A DNA stretch of 64,000 bases from NCBI GenBank assembly GCA_026122225.1, contig JANEZZ010002068.1, positions 186,001-250,000 on the forward strand, given 5' to 3'. The notes under the pieces were generated by a model that ran no database searches, had not been told where the DNA came from, and worked only from the letters and a program-made list of their open reading frames with translations. The position numbers and the translations under genes were made by a program. Shown here piece after piece: positions 55,101 to 63,446 of the stretch (its first letter is position 1; every line of letters begins with the position of its first letter). The stretch comes from Heloderma charlesbogerti (Eukaryota; Chordata; Lepidosauria; Squamata; Helodermatidae).

Positions 55101-58100
55101 CTGCAGCTTTGATGCAGGGGCGTCAGACCCCTTTCGGCCCAAGGGGCGTTCAGTTTCAGAGAGCTCTGGGAGCCCACCATCCAGTAGTGGGCAGAGCCAA
55201 AGAGGCATGGCCAAAAACGGGAAAAAAACACCAGCCTATTTTAGCTTAAAGTTCATACTACCGTGAGCAAAGACTCAGTGGAGGCATTTCGACCCTTTAG
55301 AACAGGGGGACGAGAAATGAAGATCACCCCGCCTAATCATCTTTAAAGGGGCCATGAGACCACTGTGGACCAGCATAGGCCTCTCACGCCAGCTCACACC
55401 TCACCTTATTCTCAAAGTTGTACTTGCTGAGGTCCCTGGACTCAGTTGCCCGTCTGTCCCCGTGTGTTAAGGCACCCTGTTCAGACCATGAAAACAAGAA
55501 ACGGAGAAAACCAGTTTATGATAGCTTTTGGCAAAATGCTCCTCTTTGGCTCTTATATATTTCGCCACGGCCTTTGGCTAGTGCAGCCTTCCTCAAACTG
55601 GCACCTGCTAGATGTGTTGGACTACAACTCCCAGCAGAGCTGGCTGGGATGCTGTGCATGCACCTGGATGGCAGCCAAATATGAAGAAGGGAAAGCTAGT
55701 ACAATAAAAAGCCAAATTCGACTTCCTCGCTTTCGGGACCCCACGGCAAGCCCCAAGCCACTTGCCACAGCACAGAAAACTGATCATAGGCTAGTAACGT
55801 TGCCTGACGTGGGATGTGACCGATGTGTGAAGGATAAAACTCAATCCACTGATATCGGAGAGGACAGCTTGACAGGAACTGCCATATTCAGAGGCCCTGT
55901 ATCTCTCCGGACCAGGCTTTGTTGACAAACACTAGGGCTGTCTGTCTTCAGCAACAGGGGCAATGGGAGATGTAGTCCAACCCATCTAGAGCATTGCAGG
56001 AAATTAAAATGGTAGTGTGGCACCAGGGAAATGTGTGTGTAGGTATACCTATCTATCTACACACACACACACACACACACACAGAGTTCTGTAGTTAGAA
56101 AGCAACTATGTTAAGCGACCCAACACCATTAACCAGACCTGTAGGATATGCAGCCAAGATGTTTTGGATACAGAACAAATAGAAGCCATTGTTTCAGTGT
56201 TTGTGCATGGTTTTTCAGACAGGGCACACTAAAAAGGTTGTCCAGTGTGAAATTGCGGGAGCTACTCAACCTCAAGGGAGAGAGGGAAAAGACGTTTACA
56301 CAGGAACAGCATGCAAAAGAGGAAACAGAAGAAAATGATGAAAGAAAGCTTGGCCAGAAACAATGTGGAAAGGGAAAGGAAGGAAGAAAAAAAGATGTAG
56401 TCATGAAATGAGTGCAAGGAAATAAAAGGGTAGTGATGTTTGCCTGTTTAGGCTTGGCGTGGAGAAACACCAGGGTGTCGAGAATCAAATTGCTTCAAGT
56501 TCAGAAGTGATCAGGACCAAATTAACATCTGGAGCTTGCCTGACTTGGCAGACATGATCTCAGTGACCTGTCCAGTTATCTTGCAAGGTAGGCACAATAT
56601 TAACATCTCTAGAGCACCAACAGGAGAGGGAGGAGGTGGAGAGAACAAGAGGTGTTTCAGAAACCGCTGCCGAGGGAAGAGAGGGAGGCGCTTACGAGGC
56701 TCTCTAGGCGTTTGGCCACGATGGAAGCGAACCGGCGCTCGCCGGCGAGTTCGGAGATGAGGAAGATGTACTCTGGGGCAGACACTTGGTTGGACCGGTG
56801 AGTTCGACCTAGAAGGAAAATCCCGAAGCGTGAAGGTTGTTTCCCTGCCCTGACAGAGCTGGCTGTGGGCTGCTGGGACATGTATTCCAACACATCCAGA
56901 TGGTGCTAGCTTGGACGAAGACTGCTGAAGGGACACGTATCCCACTTAATTTTCAGTTATTTACTTATATTCCTCTCCCACACCTTCAGCAAAGCTGGAG
57001 TTGCTGAATTTTGCCTTTTAACTAGATCTTTTGAAAAGGAAATCTGCATCCAGCCACCCCACATTTTCCACGGAGCAACACTTGTATTAATTGACTGACT
57101 GATTTTCTATACTTTTAAACGGCCCACTAACCGAAGTTCTCTAGGAAGAGTGAAATATATATGTGATTATATATGTATGTGTATATGTATGTATGTATGT
57201 AGATGTAAAGCAGCAACAGGAATGCTTTGCCTTGGATGCCTGCATTAAGCAGGGGTTGGACTCGATGGTCTTAAAGGACCCCTCCAACCCTACTATTCTG
57301 TGATTCTATGAAAACAGCAAAGCAGCAAGGAGAAGCTGTGTCCAGTATGGATGCAGTCAGTCTCATGTTAAAGTATATAAGAAAGGTAAACAGACTAAGA
57401 ACCGAGTAATTTTCAAAGTATATTCAGAGCTAAACTTTTCATTTAGTAATCCGTTTAACATCACAGCTACTGATGAAGGCGGAAGCCGAAACGTTTCACT
57501 CTAAATATATTTGGAAATTACTCCGTTAGTCTATCTATCTTTCATATACATATTATTGTACTGCAGTGTCCAATAGCATATAGAGCACTGTGCAGTGAAT
57601 TATGCAAAATGGCTTAACTGGAATCATTCTCTCTGTCACCATTTTGCTTCTGGTTTTACTAGCCATGGGCTAGTAAGGGAGTGATGTGGGGCACTCGTCA
57701 CCACTAGAAATCTTACTTAGCCACCCCCTCTGGCTTTTGAGATTTCAGCATTCATTGCCCACCGTTGCAGCCATGAGGACTAGAAACTTATTTTTAAAAG
57801 TAAAAAATAATAAAGAAAGCTGAGATTCTGAGGTGGTTGAATTCCACACCAGATGCAACATTTTCTACTGTTTTTGTTTCACTCCCATGAAAGACACAGG
57901 AGCTGATGGGATGAGTGGGTGGATGATGTTTTTGCTCACCAAACTGCTGTATTGCCCGGTCAGCGCTCCAAGGCAGTTCCAGCGTCATGTGGACACGCCG
58001 TTTTTGATTCTTTACCCGTCTGTCCGCTTGGAGAGAGATCCCTGAGCTAGAGGCCTCGGAGATTATTGCTACAAGCTGAGAGGAAGAAAGGGAAGAAAAG

Positions 58101-61100
58101 CATTAGTAGAAATGGTCATGCGACAGCAATTCAAGGAAGTTCTGGGCGACTCTGATGTATTTTACCAAAAAAGCTGATGTTGTTACGCTGGATTTCTGGT
58201 TACGGCCTCCTTGTTCTATTCCAGTGGCTCCACACCTCTGGAATATGTTGCCCTGAGGGGGTTTGCCATGATCCGTCATTGCAGGCGTTTAAGAAGGCCT
58301 TGAAAGCATATTATTTTACTCTGGCTTTCCCCTGATAGGATTGCTGATGCTGTTTTTATTGCTGGTTTTGTTGTCGGTTTTTACTGCTGGTTTTATTGGG
58401 TTCGTATTGTTTTATTGTGTCTTTATCACGCTTAACATTGTATTGGTTCTGGGTTTTATTGCTGTATGCCACCTTGGGTCCTGCCCTGAAAGGTGGCCAA
58501 GAAATATTTTAGATGGATGGATGGATGGATGGATGGATGGATGGATGGGATAGATCAAACAGAATAAAGGCACAATCCTATGTACGTTTAGACAGAAAAA
58601 AGTCCTACAACTCCCAGCACGCCCCAGCTGGCATGGGTAACAAATCCAGCACAGTCTTGTGCAGGGGTTTTTACAAAAGGTTCGACCACATGCCAGCATG
58701 GCTGGCTGGGGTGTGCTGGGAGTTGTAGGACTTTTTTCTGTCTAAACATGCATAGGGTTGTGCCCTAAAGCGCTTAAGAGTTCTCCTGACCTCTTTGGTT
58801 GCTGTGTTCATCAGGAAATATCCTTGTGGTGCTGTCCAAGATTCTGGATGTCAAGTCAATGGTGGCTTAAAATAGGGCCCTTAGTATCACAGTGCCCATT
58901 CTCTGGAACTCCCTATCACTATAAATTAGGCAGACGCCAACCTTTTGGGGTTTCACGGGTGGAAGCTGTGGCAAAACGCAAAGTAAATCCCGCAGGCCTG
59001 AGGTCTGGGGTATGCTGGGAATTGTAGTCACAGCCCTTACTGGCTTCCCCTTGCTTTGTCGCTGCTTGGACATGCAGAGAGGAAAGGGGAACTGGCATGT
59101 ACAGCAAGGCAGAGATGGGGCTAAGCAGCAGGGCCCTTGCCAGGGCGTGTTCCTTGGCAGATGTCCGGCCCCCGGTGCCAGCCCAGGCCACTCCCAAAAT
59201 ACAGACTTGGGCCCTCTCTGTTCACACGTCAGCCCTTAAATCAGATCTCTCTATCTCTCTCCAAGCTCCCGCCTCCACGCCAGATCCCCTTGGAGCTCAC
59301 TTTGTCCCCGTTCATGAAACGCTCCTTCTCCTTGAGGTTCACATGGTCAATGGAAAGCCCTTGCTCAGCCCGTGACTCGAACACCACAGAGCCCCCAGGC
59401 CGCCGCACAACACGTCCTTTCCGCCCGGTCATCTGTGTGGGAAAGACAGAGAGAACAGGCGCTTAGCACTGGGGAGGAGAATACTGGGCTGGGGAGTGAG
59501 GGTAGGGGGATGGACCGACAGAACTGAACCCATGTCACAGTTCTGATCCCAGGGAGTGCCGCACCAGAACTCTCCTTTCTTCAGGATTTGAACCCGGGAC
59601 CCTTGAGGTTGTGAGGCCAAGCAGAGCCCAGTGAATTACCTGGGACTCTGGGAGTCTCCTTGCTCTGGACTCAAGAACCCCCCTACAGGCACAGAAGGGA
59701 ACAGCAACGTGTGACCTCAGCCCCTGTGATTGGCCAGTGGTACTACGCCCGCCATGATTAGCCAGGCCTGGTATAAGAGCTGTCTTCAGACCATGCTGAG
59801 GCTGATGATCTGGGCATGACTCTGGGGGAGGTAGAGAGCAGCTTTCCCTATCCTGATTCCCTTCAAATGTGTCGGACTACAACTCCCATTCTTCCCAGCA
59901 GGGAACGACGGAAGCTGCAGCCTGGCTCCTCGGAAGGAGGAAAGAAAAAGCTAGGGAGGAGGTTCCTGGACTGGCCCCACCCTTTCAGGAGACAAGCCGC
60001 AGCCTGAAGGGTCCTGCAACCCCAAAGGAGGACCGCCGCTGCCTCTCTCCATGAGTCCCTGCATGCAGAGAGTCTCGCCTCGCTGCAATCCTCTCCTGTG
60101 GGGGCTGGTCACCCAAGGCTACCAAGGCTGACATCAACTACGGGTGTGGGGAGCTCTCAACGCCAGCACTCTGGCAGCCCCAGCATTACAAACCACGCAC
60201 TGCGCCTCCCCCCGCCACACCCCACCTCTGCCACGCATTCCGGGCCTCCAAAGTGATCGATCAGCTCGTCTAAGGTATTGAGAGGTAGTTCTTTGCCCAG
60301 TGCCTTCACTTCCGCCAGCAGGTCCTGCTTCAGCGACTCCACGTGCTCCGATGCCCCCAGGCCCTGCAACTCCTTCTGGGGGGATTGCAAATAGCCGCCG
60401 CCTACATGGAGGGAAGGGGAGAGAGAGGTCAGGGCTCCAGTTTGGATTTGTTGGTTTGCTTCCCAGAGGGGGAGGCAGAGGAACGCACAAGGAACGCACA
60501 GCCTTGGGCCCGCTCGCTCAGGTATGGACCCCGCAAACCCGGAAAGCGGCAGGACGCTTCTGGGGCGCAGAGGCCCGACCAGCCATTCTGCCTGCGCCGG
60601 CAAATTCCTGCGACTGTGAGAGATGCTGACAAAGCAGTGGCCAGCCAGGAGGGATTCTGCCCGCAGCCTGGAGCAACACCTGGCCGAGGAAGGGCGTCCC
60701 GGCAACCCTCACCTCGGTCCTCGCCCGCGAAGCCATTGACAGTGGCAGTGGTGCGCTCGACGAAGATCACGTCGTCGTTCTCGAAGAGGGACTCCGGCGA
60801 GGAGTTGAAGTCGCTCTCCAGCCCCGGCTCAGAATCGGAGCTGCTGTCCGAGCTGATCTTGATGACGCCGCCGGCGAGATCATAGGCCGGCTTCAGGAAC
60901 TTGGTGGCACAGCGGACCCTCTGCTTTCCTGGAGGATGGGAGAGCAATCGGGAGAGGCCGTCGGGGGCAGTTAGCCTTGAGCAGTTAACCAGAGGGACCA
61001 AGAAAGGTGGGTCAGAGAGAGACGGAACAAATGAAACACCTCACATAGACTTCCCCGGCCTGGTTCCCTCTCTGTGTGCTGGACTACAACTCCCAGCACC

Positions 61101-62971
61101 CCCCAGCCAGCTTGGGGGAAGGCCAACCTCACATGCCAGGAAGAAGGATTCTATCTGGCCGACGTTTCACCCTGAGAAGCTAGTTCTCTGCATGCGGGGA
61201 ATTTTTCATTTTTGTGTATGGAAGAACATTCGTTCAGATACGCAAACAGCTGGATTCTGAAGTGGTACAGGTCGTTTTCGCCTCGGCGGGAACCAGCAGG
61301 CGAGACAACCGAGGCAGGAGAAAGGGTGTGTCATGCAGGCCTCTGACGGCTGCTTTCTTTGCTACGGGCCGGTAGCTACACAGTCAAGTTTCTGTGCATT
61401 CTGCAGTTCTAAAGCGCAGAATTTGGCGGCAAGCCCAGGAATTCAGCATTGCTGACGTTCTCAGCTTCCTTAAAAGAAAAGAAAAAACAAAGTTTCTAGC
61501 CCTTAAGAGGGTGCAAAGATGCTGAAGGCAGAGAGGCAGTAAAGAAAGCGACTGGAAGGGACAGAACAGGAGTCAAATCAACACTGTAATTAACTTTTTC
61601 CAACTGGCTATCCCTAATAAACCCGTTAAGATTTCTGCATGCAGCAATTCAAGCGACTAACTAAAATGTATGAGGTTTTAGCCTTAAAGGGAGCCTTAAA
61701 ATAATCTAGCGTAAATAACTGAAATAAACTGTAGGTACGTTAACCGTTTTCAGTGCCTTGAAGGTTTCCCCCTGCCTTAAAAACTAAATAATGTCAAGGA
61801 AGTGTGTATGCTATTGAGTCGTCATGTTTTAAGATTAGCAACAAGTATTCCGATAAAAAGGATTTCCAAACAAAGCTTTGCATTTGTTTGAAGGTAACAT
61901 TTAAACCACACTGAGTGACCTTTACTGAATTCGACCACCAGCTATGTTTGGTTATTGGGGGGAAAAACCCTTTTAGACATTTACACAGCATGTCAAAGGA
62001 ACGTAACAAACTTTTAAAAGTTCTGTTCGGAGAGATCAACATGCGAAATCAGAACCCTGCCGATCAGCACTGGCGAAGCGCTTTCTGGATTTCAAGTATT
62101 TCCTGGAAAACCCACATCCAACCGCCTGGGATTCTTCAGAAGCCCAGCCAAGAGCTCTCCAGGGGTAGATCCGTAATGGTGGGCAAACGCAGCCAGAAAC
62201 GCAGCCCTCCCAGTGCTACAGATCTCCTGTCGCAAAATCTGCAGCTGTGGGCGGAGAGAGCTTGGCTATTGTCCTAGGAGTGGGGGTTAAGCAACCGGGG
62301 GCTCTCCTTATGCTGTGGACTACAATTCCCAACAGTCCCAGACCGCCTGGCCAGTGGTGAGCCTGGGCCAATCTGGCAGGCACCAGGTTGCCTTCCTCTG
62401 TCTTCAGGCACACCCTCCTTTCTCACAGGGCCCCCCATGATCCAAGAGTGGATCACGCCCCAGAACCCCTGAGCAGTCCCACGAATGTAAGTCACCGAGG
62501 GCAGAACTGGATGTGGCATTTGCCCTGCTGTTTGCCGTGCTTGATCTTTTAAAAATAAATGGCCATTTGGCTGAGCTCGATCCGAACTGTGGTGTGTACG
62601 TTGGGGGGGGGGGCTTTAAGTCTTTCCCCCCACCACAGTCCTGATGCAATCCCCCCCTCCAAGATCTCCTAATCACCCCTGGAACAACTGTGACCACAGC
62701 AGGGGAAACGGGTTAAAGTGGCCTTTCCTGGACCTCTCGGTCGCTGATCCAGCTCCCTTCTCAGCCAGCTATTGATTTTTTTAAAATAACAGATACGCCA
62801 GGGCAAACTGCATGATAAATTCTATTTCCAGTTTGGCCCCCAGTTAAGTGGGAGCGGAGCAGGGGTATGGGACATCTTATATGGGCTGCGGTAAAGGTTC
62901 AGATATACACCTGTTTGGCCCAGAAGTGTGGGGAAGGCAACAGCAACCCTTAGGCTGCAAGATAAGGAAGG

Positions 62972-63017
<46 letters not shown>

Positions 63018-63446
63018 GCGTAATTGATGAATAAAATAAGGCTGTTCAGGAGGAGGGGAAAGAGAAGGTAAGGGTCAGGGCGGGAGGGTGCGTTAGAAAT
63101 CCAAGACCACGAAAGACAGTTAAAGCAGGCACAAGCCTTGGGGGAAATCCTGTTGCACGGGGACGGAAAGAGGATTTCGAAAACAGCATGGAAATAAAAG
63201 CAGGATGGAACAGCGGAAGTACAAAAGTGAAGGAGGGGAGGGGAGGGGAAGGGAGGAGAGGGGAGTTGCGGGGAGGGAAAGGGATGTCACCACAAATTGT
63301 GACTGCGCTGCAAGAGGGCTCGGGGTACCAGGTTGGGGGGGGCAGAGGAGAGAAAGGTCTTACGTTTTCTTTTAATGCCAGTTCCTCTTTCTCTTTTTCG
63401 TTTGGTTGAAGGAAAGTGCTTCTGAATTAGTGAGAGAAAGACGCCT
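39515..63446 (-). CDS. SBNO2: Strawberry notch homolog 2, 3' part of gene (sixteen coding exons)
   Basis: Nuclear helicase-like transcriptional co-regulator, known in mammals as a mediator of IL-10/STAT3 anti-inflammatory signalling and of osteoclast fusion. Exons in order: 63364-63446, 60713-60928, 60226-60401, 59301-59432, 57940-58075, 56696-56808, 55405-55476, 54734-54842, 53704-53778, 51259-51402, 49499-49593, 43465-43557, 42327-42458, 42133-42209, 41021-41211 and 39515-40038. All have AG acceptors and GT donors with matching phases, giving about 789 residues and a stop. The region covers the basic/acidic linker, the strawberry-notch helicase-C part with the motif [11 protein letters not shown] (arginine-finger motif VI), and the C-terminal tail. 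It matches SBNO2 rather than SBNO1 in the C-terminal ILDLTYSPP and SVIQF motifs and in lying next to GPX4. The 5' half is outside the window. Confidence 0.95.
40703..41002. repeat. Minisatellite, about 75-bp unit, SBNO2 intron
   Basis: Four units anchored on CTCTGAAGAGCAGGGTAAAA beginning near 40704, 40779, 40853 and 40927. Each also has TACATAATAGCGCTAGAAAC and TCTGGCACAATGGAGAAAA. The array ends 18 bases from the donor of the upstream exon (41021-41211). Confidence 0.9.
41021..41211 (-). CDS. SBNO2: SBNO2 exon ([14 protein letters not shown])
   Basis: 191 bases. It encodes [40 protein letters not shown], then [20 protein letters not shown]. The donor is GTTG|GTGAGC. The acceptor AAAAAG is poor in pyrimidines at its last positions, but the phase and the conserved W|N junction fix it. 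Confidence 0.93.
42133..42209 (-). CDS. SBNO2: SBNO2 exon ([13 protein letters not shown])
   Basis: 77 bases; acceptor TTCTTCAG, donor GTGTG|GTAAGC. It encodes [20 protein letters not shown] and CNHAV, ending in a split tryptophan codon. Confidence 0.94.
42327..42458 (-). CDS. SBNO2: SBNO2 exon ([12 protein letters not shown])
   Basis: The acceptor is CCTGCAG and the donor is CAG|GTAAGC. It encodes [20 protein letters not shown] and [20 protein letters not shown], then KYRQ. Confidence 0.95.
42984..43190 (-). repeat. tRNA-derived SINE (type A)
   Basis: Minus-strand copy preceded by a CATT microsatellite (42955-42982). TTTCGATCCTGCCTTTTCTC, AACCCTATGAGGTAGGTTAG, GTCACCCAGTGAGC and CCAATGCTCTCACCGCTACA are recognisable. 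Confidence 0.8.
43465..43557 (-). CDS. SBNO2: SBNO2 exon ([12 protein letters not shown])
   Basis: Thirty-one codons encode [20 protein letters not shown] and [11 protein letters not shown]. The acceptor is CTTTAG, preceded by an almost unbroken C run. The human protein, as I recall it, has one more residue (YKQISV) at this junction; here it reads YK|ISV. Confidence 0.93.
43690..43812. repeat. Foldback element, family 1
   Basis: CTTCCCCAACTGGGTGCCCT on the left; GCTGGGAGTTGCAGTCCGAA and CTGGAGGGCCTAGTTTGGGG on the right. It lies in an SBNO2 intron. Confidence 0.7.
43969..44665 (+). mobile_element. CR1 LINE, 3' part
   Basis: Plus-strand copy with [20 protein letters not shown] and [12 protein letters not shown], followed by the 3' UTR including GGGGGTTAGACAAATTCCTG. 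It opposes SBNO2 transcription and is dead. Confidence 0.82.
45284..45918 (+). mobile_element. L2-type LINE, RT C-terminus
   Basis: The plus strand encodes broken pieces of the L2 reverse transcriptase C-terminus: a [24 protein letters not shown] stretch, [19 protein letters not shown], and [23 protein letters not shown] (45919-46258) interrupts its tail, which resumes after 46259. Confidence 0.75.
45919..46258 (+). repeat. Sauria-type SINE inserted in the L2 tail
   Basis: The head GGGGCCACGGTGGCTTAGTG is followed by CAGGTCAGCAGTTCGAGACC (B box), CATGACCACGGAAGCGTC and the 3' part CCCTAGAGTTGGACACGACT with a CCTTTACCTTTT tail. The GTTGGACACGACT part resembles the BovB end, which fits BovB-driven mobilisation. 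A short TTAATG flanks both sides. Confidence 0.75.
46290..46495. repeat. L2-tail-derived minisatellite, left part
   Basis: Tandem copies of TTTTTATCTGTACACTGCCC and CCTAATGATATAGGGTGGGA TATAAA-type units of about 62 bp, with shortened variants. The array continues on the other side of the BovB insertion at 48957-49275. Confidence 0.8.
46496..48956 (+). mobile_element. BovB (RTE) LINE, 5'-truncated, nearly complete ORF2
   Basis: Non-LTR retrotransposon. Endonuclease part: [14 protein letters not shown] and [18 protein letters not shown], then a frameshift near 46750. The central linker runs at 46902-47600. Reverse transcriptase: [24 protein letters not shown] block at 47880-47935 and [19 protein letters not shown] with the YADD active site at 48180-48235. 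A single TAG at 48701-48703 is followed in the same frame by the C-terminus ending [13 protein letters not shown] at 48952. At least two frameshifts and one stop make it dead. Its 3' end carries the ACAACAACAT tail. It is inserted into the L2-derived minisatellite in an SBNO2 intron, in the opposite direction to the gene. Confidence 0.92.
48957..49275. repeat. L2-tail-derived minisatellite, right part
   Basis: Five or more units of GTTTTTATCTGTA..CTGCCC and TGAGAGCCTAATGATAT.GGG with TGGGATATAAAT ends, continuing the array at 46290-46495. Confidence 0.82.
49499..49593 (-). CDS. SBNO2: SBNO2 exon ([13 protein letters not shown])
   Basis: The acceptor is CCCCCAG and the donor is AAG|GTAAGG. 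It encodes [20 protein letters not shown] and [11 protein letters not shown]. Confidence 0.95.
49893..50613 (+). mobile_element. CR1 LINE, 3' part with intact frame
   Basis: An uninterrupted plus-strand frame of about 215 residues encodes the CR1 RT C-terminus: [60 protein letters not shown]. It is followed by the 3' UTR with the CTGTGATTCTATGG end. It is one of the youngest CR1 copies here but lacks the catalytic domain. Confidence 0.88.
51259..51402 (-). CDS. SBNO2: SBNO2 exon ([14 protein letters not shown])
   Basis: The acceptor is CCGGCAG and the donor is CTAG|GTAAGG. It encodes [20 protein letters not shown] and [20 protein letters not shown], then KYDMGIL. Confidence 0.95.
52109..52917. 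repeat. GA microsatellite and GAGA/GAACAGGGGGTGGC minisatellite
   Basis: A pure GA tract (52117-52188) leads into a degenerate array of units like GAGAGAGAGAATGAACAGGG plus GGTGGC, 25-60 bp long. The array is interrupted at 52918 by an LTR and resumes at 53463-53530. Open frames on its minus strand are low-complexity and not genes. Confidence 0.85.
52918..53462 (-). mobile_element. Solo LTR with 5-bp target site duplication
   Basis: A 545-bp block starts TGTCAGGAGC and ends CCACCCTGACA, with short inverted ends TGTCAG/CTGACA. GTGGC lies on both sides (52913-52917 and 53463-53467), and the surrounding minisatellite resumes immediately. On the minus strand an ATTAAA lies about 90 bases before the end, which suggests minus orientation. 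No coding remains, as expected after LTR-LTR recombination. A 5-bp duplication fits an endogenous retrovirus or a Ty3/gypsy element. Confidence 0.75.
53704..53778 (-). CDS. SBNO2: SBNO2 exon ([11 protein letters not shown])
   Basis: 75 bases; acceptor CTCCCAG, donor AAAG|GTATGT. It encodes (D)[19 protein letters not shown] and VTVEK. Confidence 0.93.
53966..54060. repeat. Foldback element, family 1, tight hairpin
   Basis: CCCCAAGCTGGTCCAGATGT and CTTGGACTGCAACTCCCATG are on the left. GCTGGGAGTTGTAGTCCAAG and ACATCTGGAAGGTTTGGGGA are on the right, around a spacer of about 15 bases. Confidence 0.75.
54365..54575 (+). repeat. CR1 LINE 3' fragment
   Basis: CCAGAGGGCAGGACTAGAAC, GAAGCTCCCTAAAGACGAGA and the end TCCCTTCCAGCTCTACGGAT match the fragment at 11011-11268. 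Confidence 0.65.
54734..54842 (-). CDS. SBNO2: SBNO2 exon ([11 protein letters not shown])
   Basis: The acceptor is CCCCAG and the donor is CAGG|GTAAGG. It encodes [20 protein letters not shown] and [16 protein letters not shown]. Confidence 0.95.
55405..55476 (-). CDS. SBNO2: SBNO2 exon ([13 protein letters not shown])
   Basis: 72 bases; acceptor GAACAG, donor AAG|GTGAGG. It encodes [20 protein letters not shown] and FENK, identical to the human segment as I recall it. Confidence 0.95.
56696..56808 (-). CDS. SBNO2: SBNO2 exon, helicase motif VI end
   Basis: The acceptor is CTTCTAG and the donor is CTC|GTAAGC. It encodes [20 protein letters not shown] and [17 protein letters not shown]. The arginines of GRTHR complete the ATP-binding motif VI. 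Confidence 0.95.
57217..57310 (+). repeat. CR1 LINE extreme 3' end
   Basis: GGATGCCTGCATTAAGCAGG, GGTTGGACTCGATGGTCTTA and the ATTCTGTGATTCTATGAA end, as in the copy ending at 50613. Confidence 0.75.
57391..57534. repeat. Inverted repeat with hammerhead-like core
   Basis: Arms of about 45 bp (57391-57438 and 57488-57534) are inverted copies: AGACTAAG..CCGAGTAATT and TTCAAAGTATATTCAGAG on the left; CTCTAAATATATTTGGAA and ATTACTCCGTTAGTCTA on the right. Between and at the right arm lies CTGATGA (57470-57476), a GGC-GGAA-GCC mini-hairpin (57478-57487) and GAAAC (57488-57492). This is the order of a hammerhead ribozyme core, but with one extra A. Confidence 0.5.
57940..58075 (-). CDS. SBNO2: SBNO2 exon, helicase motif VI start
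   Basis: The acceptor is CTCTCAG and the donor is TTTG|GTGAGC. It encodes [20 protein letters not shown] and [19 protein letters not shown], the first half of motif VI. Confidence 0.95.
58150..58500 (+). repeat. L2-type LINE tail with ATGG microsatellite
   Basis: CACACCTCTGGAATATGTTG, GCGTTTAAGAAGGCCTTGAA and GCCACCTTGGGTCCTGCCCT form an L2 3' end, extended by an ATGG repeat at 58512-58549. It lies in an SBNO2 intron. Confidence 0.65.
58568..58766. repeat. Foldback element, family 2, long-spacer copy
   Basis: GGCACAATCCTATGTACGTT and AGTCCTACAACTCCCAGCAC are on the left. GTGCTGGGAGTTGTAGGACT and AACATGCATAGGGTTGTGCC are on the right. The spacer is about 75 bases longer than in the copy at 24285. 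Confidence 0.75.
59301..59432 (-). CDS. SBNO2: SBNO2 exon (MTGRKGRV)
   Basis: The acceptor is CACACAG and the donor is AAA|GTGAGC. It encodes [20 protein letters not shown] and [24 protein letters not shown]. Forty-four codons, phase 0 at both ends. Confidence 0.95.
60226..60401 (-). CDS. SBNO2: SBNO2 exon ([10 protein letters not shown])
   Basis: The acceptor is CATGTAG and the donor is GAG|GTGGGG. It encodes [15 protein letters not shown] and then [40 protein letters not shown]. This is strongly conserved helicase-C sequence. Confidence 0.95.
60713..60928 (-). CDS. SBNO2: SBNO2 exon, acidic SDS-rich linker
   Basis: The acceptor is CTCCAG and the donor is CGAG|GTGAGG. It encodes [19 protein letters not shown], then [38 protein letters not shown]. 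Serine/aspartate clusters resemble casein kinase 2 sites. Confidence 0.95.
61000..63363. other. SBNO2 intron, no further exon seen
   Basis: The intron between 63364-63446 and 60713-60928 (2.4 kb) contains foldback remnants at 61062-61135 and 62290-62400, a TAA microsatellite at 62972-63017 and otherwise unique, AT-richer sequence. Confidence 0.7.
63364..63446 (-). CDS. SBNO2: SBNO2 exon with [10 protein letters not shown] motif
   Basis: 83 bases; acceptor TTTCAG, donor AAAC|GTAAGA. It encodes [20 protein letters not shown] and GTGIKRK, equivalent to human [17 protein letters not shown]. This is the first SBNO2 exon in the window and is probably part of the nuclear localisation region. It is easily missed because of its size. 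Confidence 0.93.
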
